Source: Cercis canadensis
Taxonomy: Eukaryota > Streptophyta > Magnoliopsida > Fabales > Fabaceae
Assembly (NCBI GenBank): GCA_003255065.1
Contig: QAOA01006662.1
Span: 534,215-598,214 of the forward strand
DNA length: 64,000 nucleotides
Direction of reading: 5' to 3'
The notes beneath the pieces were generated by a model. That model was given only the letters and a program-made list of their open reading frames with translations. It ran no database searches and was not told where the DNA came from. Both the position numbers and the translations under genes were made by a program. Shown in pieces: positions 1 to 10,442 of the stretch (positions within the stretch are counted from its first letter, which is position 1; every line of letters begins with the position of its first letter).

Positions 1-98
1 TTGTTCTGGTGAATCCTTGGGAGACGACACTGGTTGCATCCTATACTACAAATTAGTTGCAATTAGTAGTTTAATTTTGTACGGTTCGGCACCGGTCA
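1..98 (+). repeat. Family-1 LTR A, 3' tail only
   Basis: The sequence matches the last 98 bases of the complete LTR at 7825-9147 and ends in the canonical CA at 97-98, six bases before the primer-binding site. The rest of the LTR lies left of the window. Confidence 0.95.
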
Positions 99-104
99 AA
101 ATTT

Positions 105-122
105 TGGCGCCGTTGCTGGGGA
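105..122 (+). other. Primer-binding site, tRNA-Asp
   Basis: TGGCGCCGTTGCTGGGGA is complementary to the 3' end of plant tRNA-Asp, including its CCA tail, with one mismatch (T for C at base 13). It lies six bases (AAATTT) after the LTR end. This is the minus-strand primer site for reverse transcription and the usual choice in Athila elements. Confidence 0.9.
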
Positions 123-1006
123 ATTCACCTAACAAATTAATCTTCTTAGAACTCTTTTATTACTATTTTGCTTGCTTACTGTTATTGTTTCTAGCAATTG
201 TTCTTCCTTCATTTTCCCCTTGTTATACTTGCTTTCCTATTTTGTTTTCCTGTTTTGTTTAGGTTGTCTTTCTTTGGTTAGTGTTTCTGTTTCTGTCTTG
301 TTTTTTATTTTGACCAACTGGGATTGAGCTGCAAATTAGTGGACAAAGAAATCTCTTTCTGAGAAGCACTGTGAGCTGAACTTTGTGCTATTATTGCCTT
401 GTTTTGTCTCCTTTGCCGCTATTCTGTCCCCTTTGCTATCTTAGTTCACTTTTTGGTAAAATTTCTATATTGTGTAAGGTCTATGATTATTTTTTTTTTC
501 TTGCTGTCTTGTTTGCCTTACTGTTTTAGGTTCTCATTGTGTGAATTCTTGTGCCTATTCCCAAATTTTTCCCTGTTTCCCTAGCGTTTTGGCTTGAAAT
601 TACGATTTTACGGGTCAAAATTCTATACGGATTTTTGTGCTCTGATTGAGCTGAAAATTGGTCAATTGAAGGAAAACGGTGTGAGAAATATAGCTCAATG
701 CTAAAGCATTGAGAACCACCCTATCTCGGCCAAATTCCATCGTTTGGACCCCTTTTTCAATTTTTTAAAATTTTTTATTTGATTTTTGAGTTTCCTTTTC
801 ATCAATATTTCATGCTGTAGTGGTAGAAAATTTTTTAAAAATGTTTTGTTGGGTCAATTAGTATTATTTTGGTGTCTTTTTGCATTTGTCTAGTGCATTT
901 AGTGTGTTATGATTTTTGCACTTTTCTTTCATTGATTCACTGTTTTACTGTTTTTGTGTGTTCTAGTGTGTTTTAGAGTGTCGTTATCTTTTGATTTGCA
1001 TAGTGT
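123..1006 (+). other. Family-1 untranslated leader, unit 1
   Basis: A T-rich stretch of about 0.88 kb between the PBS and the gag ATG. No convincing ORF is present. A perfect 8-bp hairpin (CTCAATGC, loop TAAA, GCATTGAG) lies at 694-713, and its pairing is kept in the other units. The region would normally carry packaging and dimerisation signals; that role is inferred. Confidence 0.75.
694..713 (+). promoter_or_regulatory. Conserved leader hairpin, unit 1
   Basis: An inverted repeat CTCAATGC-TAAA-GCATTGAG, 8 bp stem and 4-nt loop, about 300 nt upstream of gag. Homologous hairpins occur at 12218-12237, 12324-12343, 22561-22580, 31661-31680 and 37059-37078. Loops vary while stems stay pairable. 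It is a candidate RNA packaging or dimerisation element; the function is inferred. Confidence 0.55.
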
Positions 1007-4000
1007 ATGACTCGGTCCTCTCAATTTGAACTACTTGAAGGTGATTCTGAAATAGAGAGAACCTTGCACACACTTGCTAGGGCACGTAGAACTCCTAATC
1101 ACATAGAGCATAATATGGCTGCCAATGACATTAATCCTGAGGTTGATCTTGCTGCTAATAATGGGGCTGGAAATAATGACATGCATGCTAGGGCTAGGAC
1201 ACTTAAGGAGTTGGCTGCCCCTGATGATAATTACCAACCTTTGTGTATTCAATATCCTGATGCTAATTTCGAATTAAAGTCTGGATTAATACACTTGCTC
1301 CCAAAGTTTCATGGACTTGCAGGTGAAGATCCTCACAAGCATTTGAAGGAATTTCACATAGTGTGTTCTACCATGAAGCCTCAATCAATTGAAGAGGAGC
1401 ACATCAAGGTTAGGGTTTTTCCCTTTTCATTAGATGGAGCAGCGAAGGATTGGCTATACTTGTAGCCATCCATTATCACATGCTGGAATGACTTGAAGAG
1501 GTGCTTTCTTGAAAGATTCTTCCCTGCCTCAAGAGCTGCTGCCATCCGAAAAGAAATATGCGGCATAAGGCAAAACAGTGGAGAGACACTACATGAGTAT
1601 TGGGAGAGATTCAAAAAACTCTGTGGAAGCTGCCCCTATCATCAAATCAGTGACCAGTTGCTCATCCAATATTTCTACGAAGGACTTCTTCCTATGGATC
1701 GAGGCTATGTGGATGCTGCTTCTGGAGGTGCCTTAGTGGACAAGACCCCAGCAGCTGCAAGAGATTTAATATCCAAAATGTCAGACAATGCACAACAATT
1801 TGGCACAAGGATGCTCACCCCAGCTAGAGGAGTGAATGAGGTGCAGATGGCAGATCAACAAAGGGTGGAGACTCGTTTGGAGGAATTGACCTCCTTGGTT
1901 AGACAGCTAGCAATGGGGCACACACCGGTTCAAGCTCATGCCAAGCTATGTGGAATTTGTTCCCTGTCTAGTCATCCAACAGATCAGTGCCCTACTCTTC
2001 AAGACAACACTGAAATAGTGGCTAGAGTCTTTCCTGGCAGACCTTACCAGCAACCCCGATATGACCCCCACTCCTCCACCTACAACCCTGGTTGGAGTGA
2101 TCACCCTAATTTAAGGTATGGAGGAAATTCTGGCCAACCTTACCAGCAGCAGCAACAACAAACGTACCAGCCACAACAGCCTAGGTACAATGCAAGTTCA
2201 AGCAACCAGCAGTACCAAGCACCAATGAAGCAGCCTATGCAGCAAGCTAACAAGCCAGAACCGAGCCTGGAAGACTTAGTGAAGCAATTGGCAAGTAGCA
2301 ACATCCAATTCCAACAGAGGACTGAGACAAGCATTCAGAGCTTGGAGACTCAGATAGGCCAACTTGCAAGCACCATTAGTGAGATGAAGTCTCAAGGTTC
2401 TGGCAGTTTACCTTCTCAGACAGTCACCAATCCAAGAGGCAATGTGAGTGCCATAACCCTACACAGTGGTAAAGAAGTGAGTGCTCCAGAACCTAGCCTG
2501 CCTTCTACGGTTCAAAATTTTGTTCAAGAAAAAAATTCAGACCCTGCAGCCCCTAAAGCTATTCTAAGACAGCAGCCAATCCACCTTCAGGATCAGGCAG
2601 AGAGCTCTACCCCCAGTATTCCTCTCCCCTTGCCAAACAGAATTACACAGTCCAAGAAAATTACTGAGCATGAGCTAGATAAAGAGATCATGGATACTTT
2701 CAGGAAGGTAGAAGTCAATATACCTCTTCTGGAAGCAATTAAACAGATTCCCAAGTATGCAAGGTTTCTGAAGGATTTGTGTACCCACAAGAGAAAACTG
2801 AAAGGCAATGAGAAAGTGAGCATGAGCATAAACGTGTCAGCAATGATCCACCCTAACTTACCATCAAAGTGCACTGATCCTGGAACTTTCACCATTCCCT
2901 GCACTATTGGAGACAGGCAGTTTACAAATGCCATGCTAGATCTGGGTGCTTCCATCAACGTGATGCCCAAGTCCATCTATTCATCACTGCAGATTGGAGA
3001 ACTGAAGCCCACTGGAGTAGTCATTCAGCTTGCTAATAAAAACACAGCTATCCTGCAGGCCTTCTTGAGGATGTTTTGGTTAGGGTAAATGATTTAATAT
3101 TTCCAGCAGATTTTTATGTGTTAAATATGGAGGATGAGTCTACATCTAGACATGCCCCTTTGATCTTAGGTAGCCCTTCCTTAAAACTGCTAAGACCATA
3201 ATTGATGTGCATGCTGGTACCCTGTCCATGGAATTTGGTGACACTGTAATTCGTTTTAATTTAAGTGATGCCATGAAACACCCTCTAGAAGAGCATTCAG
3301 TGTTCCAAATAGATGTCATAGACCTGCTAGTTGATGATGTGCATGCTGAATTGGTAGCTGAATTTCCTGATATAGTAGGCTTGCTAGATACTTTAGATTG
3401 CCCCGCATGTACTAATTGTGATGGGAGTTGTGCTGCCTGTTCTGAAATTTCTGCATATATGGGATATGATGAGACTGTTTTGGAGCATAGTGCAGAGCTT
3501 GCAGGTGTTTCTGAGCTTCACACAGCAAACTTGGTTTCTCCAACCAAGCTAGTTCCCTCTGTGCAGCAACCACCTATTCTTGAGCTGAAACCGTTACCTA
3601 ACCATCTCAAGTATGCTTTCCTAGAAGCAGAAGAAAAGCTGGCTGTCATCATAGCCAACAATCTGCAACCTGAACAAGAAGAGAGGTTGTTGCAGATTCT
3701 AAAGCAGCGGAAGACAGCCATTGGATGGACACTTGCAGACATTCTTGGCATTAGCCCCTCCACCTGCATGCATAGGATTTTATTAGAGGAAGAAGCTAAA
3801 CCAGTGAGGCAGCCCCAAAGGCGACTTAACCCGTTGATTCTGGATGTGGTCAAGAAAGAAGTGAGCAAGCTGTTGTCAGCCGGCATTATCTACCCCATCT
3901 CAGATAGCAAATGGGTGAGTCCAGTTCAAGTGGTTCCAAAGAAGAGTGGCATAACTGTGGTAGCCAATGAGAAGAACGAGTTGATCCCCACCAGAGTGCA

Positions 4001-6479
4001 GAACAGCTGGCGCGTCTGCATCGATTATAGAAGACTCAACCAGGCGACAAGGAAGGATCACTTCCCTCTACCCTTTATTGATCAGATGTTAGAGAGACTG
4101 GCAGGGAAGTCCCATTACTGCTTCCTGGATGGCTTCTCAGGCTACTTCCAGATTCACATAGCCCTAGAGGATCAGGAGAAGACGACTTTCACCTGTTCAT
4201 TCGGCACATTTGCATATAGGAGGATGCCCTTCGGCCTGTGTAATGCCCCTGGTACATTCCAGCGGTGTATGGTGAGCATATTTTTTGATTTTTTAGAACA
4301 CTACATGGAGGTATTCATGGATGACTTTACTGTATATGGTTCATCTTTTGATGCATGTTTAGATAGCCTTGCTAGGGTATTTGATATATGCATTGAGACT
4401 AATCTTGTTCTTAATTTTGAGAAATGTCACTTCATGGTCTAACAATGCATCGTTTTAGGGCATGTAATTTCTAGCAAAGGCATTGAAGTAGATAAGGCTA
4501 AGATAGATGTTATTGCCTCCTTACCCTACCCCACTTGTGTGCGGGAAGTGCGTTCCTTTCTTGGTCATGCAGGGTTTTACAGGCGATTCATCCAGGACTT
4601 CAGCAAGATTGCCTTGCCATTGTCTAAGCTTCTCCAGAAAGAAGTGGATTTCGACTTTGATAAGCAGTGCAGAGTAGCCTTTGATCAGTTGAAGCAGAGC
4701 CTTACCTCCCCTCCCATCATGCAGCTACCTAACTGGGAGTTTCCCTTTGAGCTTATGTGCGATGCATCAAACTTTGCAGTAGGCGCTGTCCTTGCACAGC
4801 GAGTGGACAAGCTGTCCCACGTGATTTATTATGCCTCTCGCACTTTGGATGCTGCCCAAGCAAATTACACCACTACTGAGAAAGAGCTCCTTGCAATTGT
4901 GTTTGCTTTAGATAAATTCCGTTCATATTTGCTTAATTCTAAAGTCATTGCTTTCTCTGATCATGCAGCTTTAAAGTACTTGCTCAAGAAGCCGGATGCG
5001 AAGCCTAGGCTCATTAGGTGGATGCTGCTCTTGCAAGAATTCGACCTTGAGATCAGAGACAAGAGTGGAGCCGAGAACTTGGTAGCAGATCACCTGAGTC
5101 GGATACCACTGACTTTGGAAAACCTTCCCATCAGAGAAACCTTCCCGAATGAGCAGCTTTATCAGCTGCAAGATACAGATCCTTGGTATGCTAACTTGGT
5201 AAACTACTTAGTTGCTTCTGAGTTACCTGCTTATTTTAAGAAGCATCAAGTAGATAAGCTTAAAAGTGAATCCAAACATTATGTGTGGGATGACCCCTAC
5301 TTGTGGAGACTCTGTAGTGACCAAGTAATTAGGAGGTGTGTGCCTAGACATGAGTCTAAGTCTATGTTACAGTTCTGTCATACTTCTGCATGTGGTGGTC
5401 ATTTTGTACCTCAACGCACTGCTCGTAAAGTTTTAGATTCTGGACTCTATTGGCCTACCCTATTTCATGATGCGTACAACTTTTGTAAGAATTGTGCCCA
5501 ATGCCAACGGACAGGTAATATTTCCCGTAGGAATGAGATGCCTCAACAGCTTTTGCTATTTTGTGAGATATTTGATGTTTGGGGCATCGATTTCATGGGT
5601 CCTTTCCCTACTTCTTTTGGTTTTGTGTATATTCTTTTAGCTGTGGACTATGTTTCTAAATGGGTAGAGGCCAAGGCCACCTGGACTGATGATTCTCGTG
5701 TTGTCTTAGATTTTGTCAGGACTCACATTTTCTGCAGGTTCGGCATTCCAAGAGTCATCATCAGTGACCAAGGTTCTCACTTCTGCAATAGGCACATGGC
5801 TGCTTTGTTGAGAAAGTATGGTGTGGTGCACAAGGTGTCAACCCCTTACCATCCACAGACCAATGGGCAAGCAGAGGTGTCAAATAGGGAGATCAAGCAA
5901 ATTTTAGAGAAGACTGTCCAGCCCAACAGAAAGGACTGGAGCCTGCGTTTGGATGATGCATTGTGGGCCTATCGGACTGCCTACAAGACCCCTATAGGCA
6001 TGTCCCCTTACAGGCTAGTCTTTGGCAAGGCATGTCACCTTCCAGTAGAGATCGAGCATAAGGCGTACTGGGCTGTGAAGCAGTGTAATCTTGATTTAGC
6101 CCAAGCCGGATCACAGAGGAAACTCCACCTGCAGGAACTTGATGAAATCCGGTTGGCGGCTTATGAGAATTCCAGAATCTACAAAGAAAAGACCAAGGCT
6201 GTCCATGACAAGATGTTGGTGAGAAAAGAGTTCTACATTGGTCAGAAAGTGCTACTCTACAACTCTCGTCTCAAGCTAATGCCCGGCAAGCTTCGTTCTC
6301 GATGGATGGGTCCTTTTGTGGTGACTCATGTCTTTCCTTATGGTGCAATTAAGATCAAGAATGAGGCAACCAACCAAACCTTCCCAGTGAACGGACATCG
6401 GATGAAACCTTTCTATGAGGGTTTTCAAGAGCAGGTGGTGGAGGAGGTGCACTTGTCTGCTGCCCTTTATGAGACTTAA
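1007..6479 (+). pseudogene. gag-pol: gag-pol polyprotein, unit 1, inactivated
   Basis: This is the same polyprotein as the intact unit-3 frame: Gag with a CX2CX4HX4C zinc knuckle, aspartic protease (DLGAS), RT, RNase H and integrase. It starts at the ATG in the MTRSS context shared by all units. It is broken by a CAG-to-TAG stop at 1463-1465, a one-base deletion near 3050 (in the protease region), a second one-base deletion near 3173, and a GAA-to-TAA stop at 4440-4442. The RT active-site FMDD and the integrase segment from 4539 to 6479 remain open. It ends at the same ALYET terminus as the intact copy. A full-length product is not expected. Confidence 0.93.
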
Positions 6480-7824
6480 ACCCACAAGCTGTTTTCTTTC
6501 ACTTTCTCTTTTATTTTTAGTGCCTTGCTTTTACTGTTTGCTTTGTGCTTTGCATTGAGGACACTACAAAAATTTAAGTGTGGGGGAGGGATTAGCTTGC
6601 TGTGTGTGTTTTTATGCTTTCTGTTTTCCTGTTTTACTTTACTTGCTGTTTTTACTATTTTCTGTTTAGATTTTTAGTGTTATGTTTTCTATTTTAGGCT
6701 TAATTTTCTGTTTTATGTGTTTTTAAATATTTCTAGTTCTTTCCAATCAATTTAAGAGTTATGAAGAGAGTGGTTTGAAGCAATTTTGATTCTTAAGTGC
6801 TATAACATGAGTGGACAATTATCTTGCTTCTTGGATTTAAGTGATATGGCAACAAAATTTGATTTGGATAAGTTGATTCTTGGTAGTCTTATAAGCTGTG
6901 AGGATTTGAGCCATATGTAATGATTCTTTCTTGTGTGTTTTCATCTATCATTTTGACGCTCTAGAACTTGTTCTGTTTCTTAGTTGAGGTTACATTTGCA
7001 CATGCATGTATAGAAGTGATTAAGGCATTCCTTTCTTTGAGAAGCTACTTGACCAAATAGCTAACCTTGATGTTATCCTTTGATTTCCCCTTTTTGAGCC
7101 TAATGATCTTTTCTTTTGTGTGTAGCTCATTGCAAGCCTAAGTGTAAAACCATGTCCTACCCAACCCTTAGGAATTGCAGAGCATTGCATTGAATAAAAA
7201 AGGAGTAAATTCTTACAAAAACAAAGCATCAAGTTGTGGCTGATTGGTTGTGGTTGAAATTGTTAAGTGTTATGTTTCAAAAAAAAAATGAAAAAAAAAA
7301 AACACAGCAGCAACAAAAGAATAAAGTTGTTTTGGGAAAAGAAAAAAAAAATGAGTTGAAGCCCAAAGTCAAGATGCATAAAGTACTTGAATTTCTCCAT
7401 AAATAGATGCTCTTTGTGATTCCTTGGGTGCTTTAGCCATTTAAAAGTCATTTTGATTTGTGTTATGCATGTGACATAGGTGGTGGAGATTGAGAAAGTG
7501 AACAAGCTTATGGTAGTGTGATTTTGATAGGATGACGGGAGAGAAATACTTATCTTAGACACTTGAGAGAATTGATAGCATTTATTTATCTTGTGAGAGG
7601 CTATCTACTTTGACTCATTCCTATTAAATAAAATTGCCATGTTTTTTGTTCTTTAGTTGTCAAGAGATATTGTTCCATGAGTGTTGCTATTCTTTAAGTT
7701 TGAATTGTTTTCTTACCTTAATCTTTGCATTCTTGATTTGATTGGAGAGCTGTTTTTCTTATTCTAGTTAGTTTGTTTCTTGTGATTTTGCCCAGGAGTG
7801 CAAAAAGCTAAGTGTGGGGGAATT
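6480..7824 (+). other. 3' non-coding region of unit 1 with internal and terminal polypurine tracts
   Basis: About 1.35 kb lies between pol and the 3' LTR, where some Athila elements carry an env-like ORF; no such ORF is seen here. A purine-rich tract AAGTGTGGGGGAGGGA lies at 6576-6591, 1.2 kb upstream of the true polypurine tract AGTGTGGGGGAATT at 7811-7824 that abuts the LTR. An A-rich stretch lies around 7276-7303. The same layout recurs in every unit. Confidence 0.8.
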
Positions 7825-9147
7825 TGATAACACATTATTTTATACTATTTGTTTCCCTTATACTTAGTCTTTTAGTGTGTGTTTCTAGTGATTTTTATGG
7901 CTTTTAGACATGTTTTGTAGATTTGGACTTGTTGGTGCTTGTAGATTTTAATTGCTTAATTGTTAAATTCTGGCACTACTTACGTTTTTTACCATATCTT
8001 TTGCTACAGATCTCCGATTGATGTGATTCCAGTTCCGTTGGAAAGCTGACAGAAAATGCCACATTTCATATGAAGAGCCCAGAAGCTGATTCTCGCATCT
8101 GGGACAACTGAAATTCGTGTGCAAGCAGTCCAGATTTTCTGCTCCGCCCAGCACTCCGCCCAGCATTGACTGATTCCTTTCCTTATGGCTGCCTATTGGA
8201 CCAGAGCATGTTTATTTGGGCCAACATCTGCTTTTTGGGCCAGCATACATGACACTAGGGCTTGATCATGTTTTTACCATTAATAATTTAGGAAACTAGG
8301 TTTATTTTGTAATTAGGAAACCTAGAGGAAGCAGCCAGGAGGCAGCCAGCTAGTATATATTCTCAAGTTGTTGAGGCAAAACATACACAATCAGAAGAGA
8401 TACGAAATTCCTTGAGCTGCTGCTGCCTCCTTTGCTGAGTTCGTTTTTCCCCTTAGCTTTTTGTTCAAGTCTTCCATGGAAGGCTAAGTTCGTTTGTAAT
8501 CAATTCAAGAGGAGCCAAACTTGACAATCCAGAGTTCCTGTGCTTCAACCGGGTTTGATTTAATTTAATTTGAATTACTGCTTCTCCCCTTCTTCATGTG
8601 ATTGAATGGTACTTTGATTCCATGAGTTGTATGAATTTAAATCGGTTGATTAGATTCATAACAGTAATCAGATTGATAATCATACTTTAAAGGTCTTTAA
8701 TATATGATTAACTTGGATAATTCGGTTATTAAATTAATCTGGATTTAGTGATATAGAGCAGTTGCTCAAAGTCTTAATTCCATGATTAATTGAATCATGA
8801 TTGGTAAATCAGTAGGAATTCTAAGTGTTATTGTTAGGGGTTCCAGGTAAAACTTAACCAAGAATTAAATCAGATCTAGTTTATCTTTAGTGAACAAGGA
8901 TGGATTAGAGTTTGGTTGCCTGCTTGAGTTGATTGCGTTTTCTCTTATTTGATAAATTCAGTTTACTGCTTTCTAAATTCTTAGTATATTGCATTCAACA
9001 CAAAGCCCCCCCTTTTATTCTGTTCTTGTTTAAGTTCTTAAAAGATTAGTTGTTCTGGTGAATCCTTGGGAGACGACACTGGTTGCATCCTATACTACAA
9101 ATTAGTTGCAATTAGTAGTTTAATTTTGTACGGTTCGGCATCGGTCA
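7825..9147 (+). repeat. Family-1 LTR B (1323 bp)
   Basis: It begins TGATAACACA directly after a polypurine tract and ends in TCA. It is both the 3' LTR of unit 1 and, by position, the left LTR of unit 2. A TATA-like TATATAT at 8354-8360 marks a likely promoter, placing the start of R near 8385. A CGCCCAGCACTCCGCCCAGC repeat lies about 200 bp upstream of the TATA. The normal PBS does not follow: viral-like sequence starts at 9148. Confidence 0.93.
8354..8360 (+). promoter_or_regulatory. Candidate TATA box of family-1 LTR
   Basis: TATATAT in the context CTAGTATATATTCTC, about 530 bp into the LTR. It is preserved in all complete family-1 LTRs of the window. The start site itself is inferred. 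Confidence 0.5.
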
Positions 9148-9315
9148 AATGGCATGCAAATGGCAAAATTTGATGATGAATAGTAAAATGAACAGTAACT
9201 TTTGAACAGTAAATTCTGAATGAAAATTATAAACATGCAAATGAGGGAAATTAATCTGGCGGTAGTCCGTCCAAAAAAGTAGGAAGGGGATAACAATAAA
9301 ATTATAAAATGAAGT

Positions 9316-9321
9316 TTTATT
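9316..9321 (-). terminator. Candidate polyadenylation signal of the caulimovirid relic
   Basis: AATAAA on the minus strand, about 150 bp downstream of the minus-strand TATA box. In the virus family the signal lies just after the transcription start, is bypassed once and used at the second pass. Confidence 0.4.
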
Positions 9322-9470
9322 GATAAAAGATAATACTTACAATGACTTAAGCTAATCCTTCAAAACAGATTTAAAACTTGAAAGTTGAAATTAACTTATG
9401 ACAGAGGATTCTTTCAAGACAATTTTTTCTGAATTTGTCCCACTCTGCCTTACAATGAGAATCAACTAGC

Positions 9471-9478
9471 TATTTATA
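9471..9478 (-). promoter_or_regulatory. Candidate caulimovirid pregenomic promoter TATA box
   Basis: The minus strand reads CTATAAATAG (plus-strand TATTTATA at 9471-9478), downstream of the RT relic as expected for the intergenic promoter. An AATAAA on the same strand lies about 155 bp further on (9321-9316). TATA followed closely by a poly(A) signal fits the terminally redundant pregenomic RNA of caulimovirids. Activity is unknown. Confidence 0.55.
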
Positions 9479-9697
9479 GACAAACATGGACTTCAAACTA
9501 TATTACAATATGATACATTATAGTACAATGATTCTTTTTCAAATAAGAGAATCGTCCTTATTGATGAGCTGGTTGTCCGTTTTTTAGGGGAAATGAAATA
9601 TTGTCCTTGGGTTTGGCTGGCATTATGAGAGAATCTCGACTTTGTCAGAAATTATGAAATAAATGAATTTGTAATACTGAGGAAAATTGGAGTTTGA

Positions 9698-10442
9698 TTG
9701 AAAGAGTTCCCAACTATTCTTAATTTCTTGTGGGAATATTATTGCTGGACAAGGGCCAATGTCTATGAACCAATCGATGAACCAGGTAGGAAAGGATTTT
9801 TGACAATTTGGATCAAATTGGAAGAACCAAGAATGACCTATCTCTCTAACCCAAAGAACAGTATACTAGGCATCCATATAGTCTAGATAATTATAATAAG
9901 GAGGAGCAAAAGGATAAGAAATTTTTTTGGGTTGTTCAAAAGATTGTCCCCATTGAAATGGATGAATGACTTTAAGGATGGTCATTTTGGAGAAAGAAAC
10001 TTCATTAGGTTTATTACGATTCATTGTGGGAGTGAATTTGATTGAATTAGAATCAACTAAGATGAATTCATAAAATTCTTTGGACTTTTGCATAGATTTT
10101 GGAAAATAATGACATTTTGAAGGAAATATTGCTTTAGCTAAATCTCTAGGCTAAGCTACTTTGTTTATGAGAAAGATTATTAATTTTTTGGTTTTTGGTA
10201 AGTAGCAAACAGGAGAAATTTCTGGTGATTGAGTTTTTGGAGAAGTTGATGAACTAGGTAGTGATCCTAAAATAGTAAATATATTTGAAGAAACTATAGG
10301 TGATTGAGGATGAAAAGGTGGTCTGGTTGCTCTTGGTGAAGTTATTGGAGGAAAATGTTGGAATGAAGTTAAATGAGTTGAAATTGAAGGAGATGATGTC
10401 AATTTTTTGGCAAATGATTCTTTTGATTTTGGGGGTGTTTTC
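9698..10442 (-). pseudogene. Degraded coding region downstream of the caulimovirid RNase H
   Basis: Two broken minus-strand frames follow the RNase H. One, 10507-10151, overlaps its end and is rich in Ser, Pro and Thr. The other, 10093-9866, continues past a stop into sequence rich in Trp and aromatic residues. They look like a disrupted C-terminal extension or small downstream ORF of the virus. I do not recognise a named domain. Confidence 0.45.

Larger units (their letters stand above)
1..9147 (+). mobile_element. Athila-type LTR retrotransposon, unit 1 of tandem array
   Basis: The window opens in the last 98 bases of an LTR, followed by a tRNA-Asp primer-binding site, a leader, a broken gag-pol, a 1.3-kb non-coding 3' region, a polypurine tract and a complete LTR. 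The lack of a chromodomain and the tRNA-Asp primer place it in the Athila lineage of Ty3/gypsy; this is family knowledge applied to what is seen. The left part of its 5' LTR lies outside the window, so its target-site duplication cannot be tested. The coding region is dead (two nonsense codons, two single-base deletions), but its cis signals look intact. Confidence 0.93.

Noticed and set aside
105..122. tRNA gene signal (tRNA-Asp 3' end)
   Set aside because: Only the 18-nt complement of the tRNA 3' end is present, next to LTR ends; there is no cloverleaf or A/B box, so these are primer-binding sites.
17..262. About 80-codon frame crossing the LTR end and PBS, recurring at 21543 and 30980
   Set aside because: It starts at a non-ATG codon, runs through the PBS, and recurs only because the DNA is nearly identical between units; its 3' end differs between copies.
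6480..7824. Possible env-like ORF in the family-1 3' region
   Set aside because: No frame of useful length with ATG, signal peptide or membrane segment is shared between units; antisense frames such as 7263-7562 are low-complexity A/T translations.
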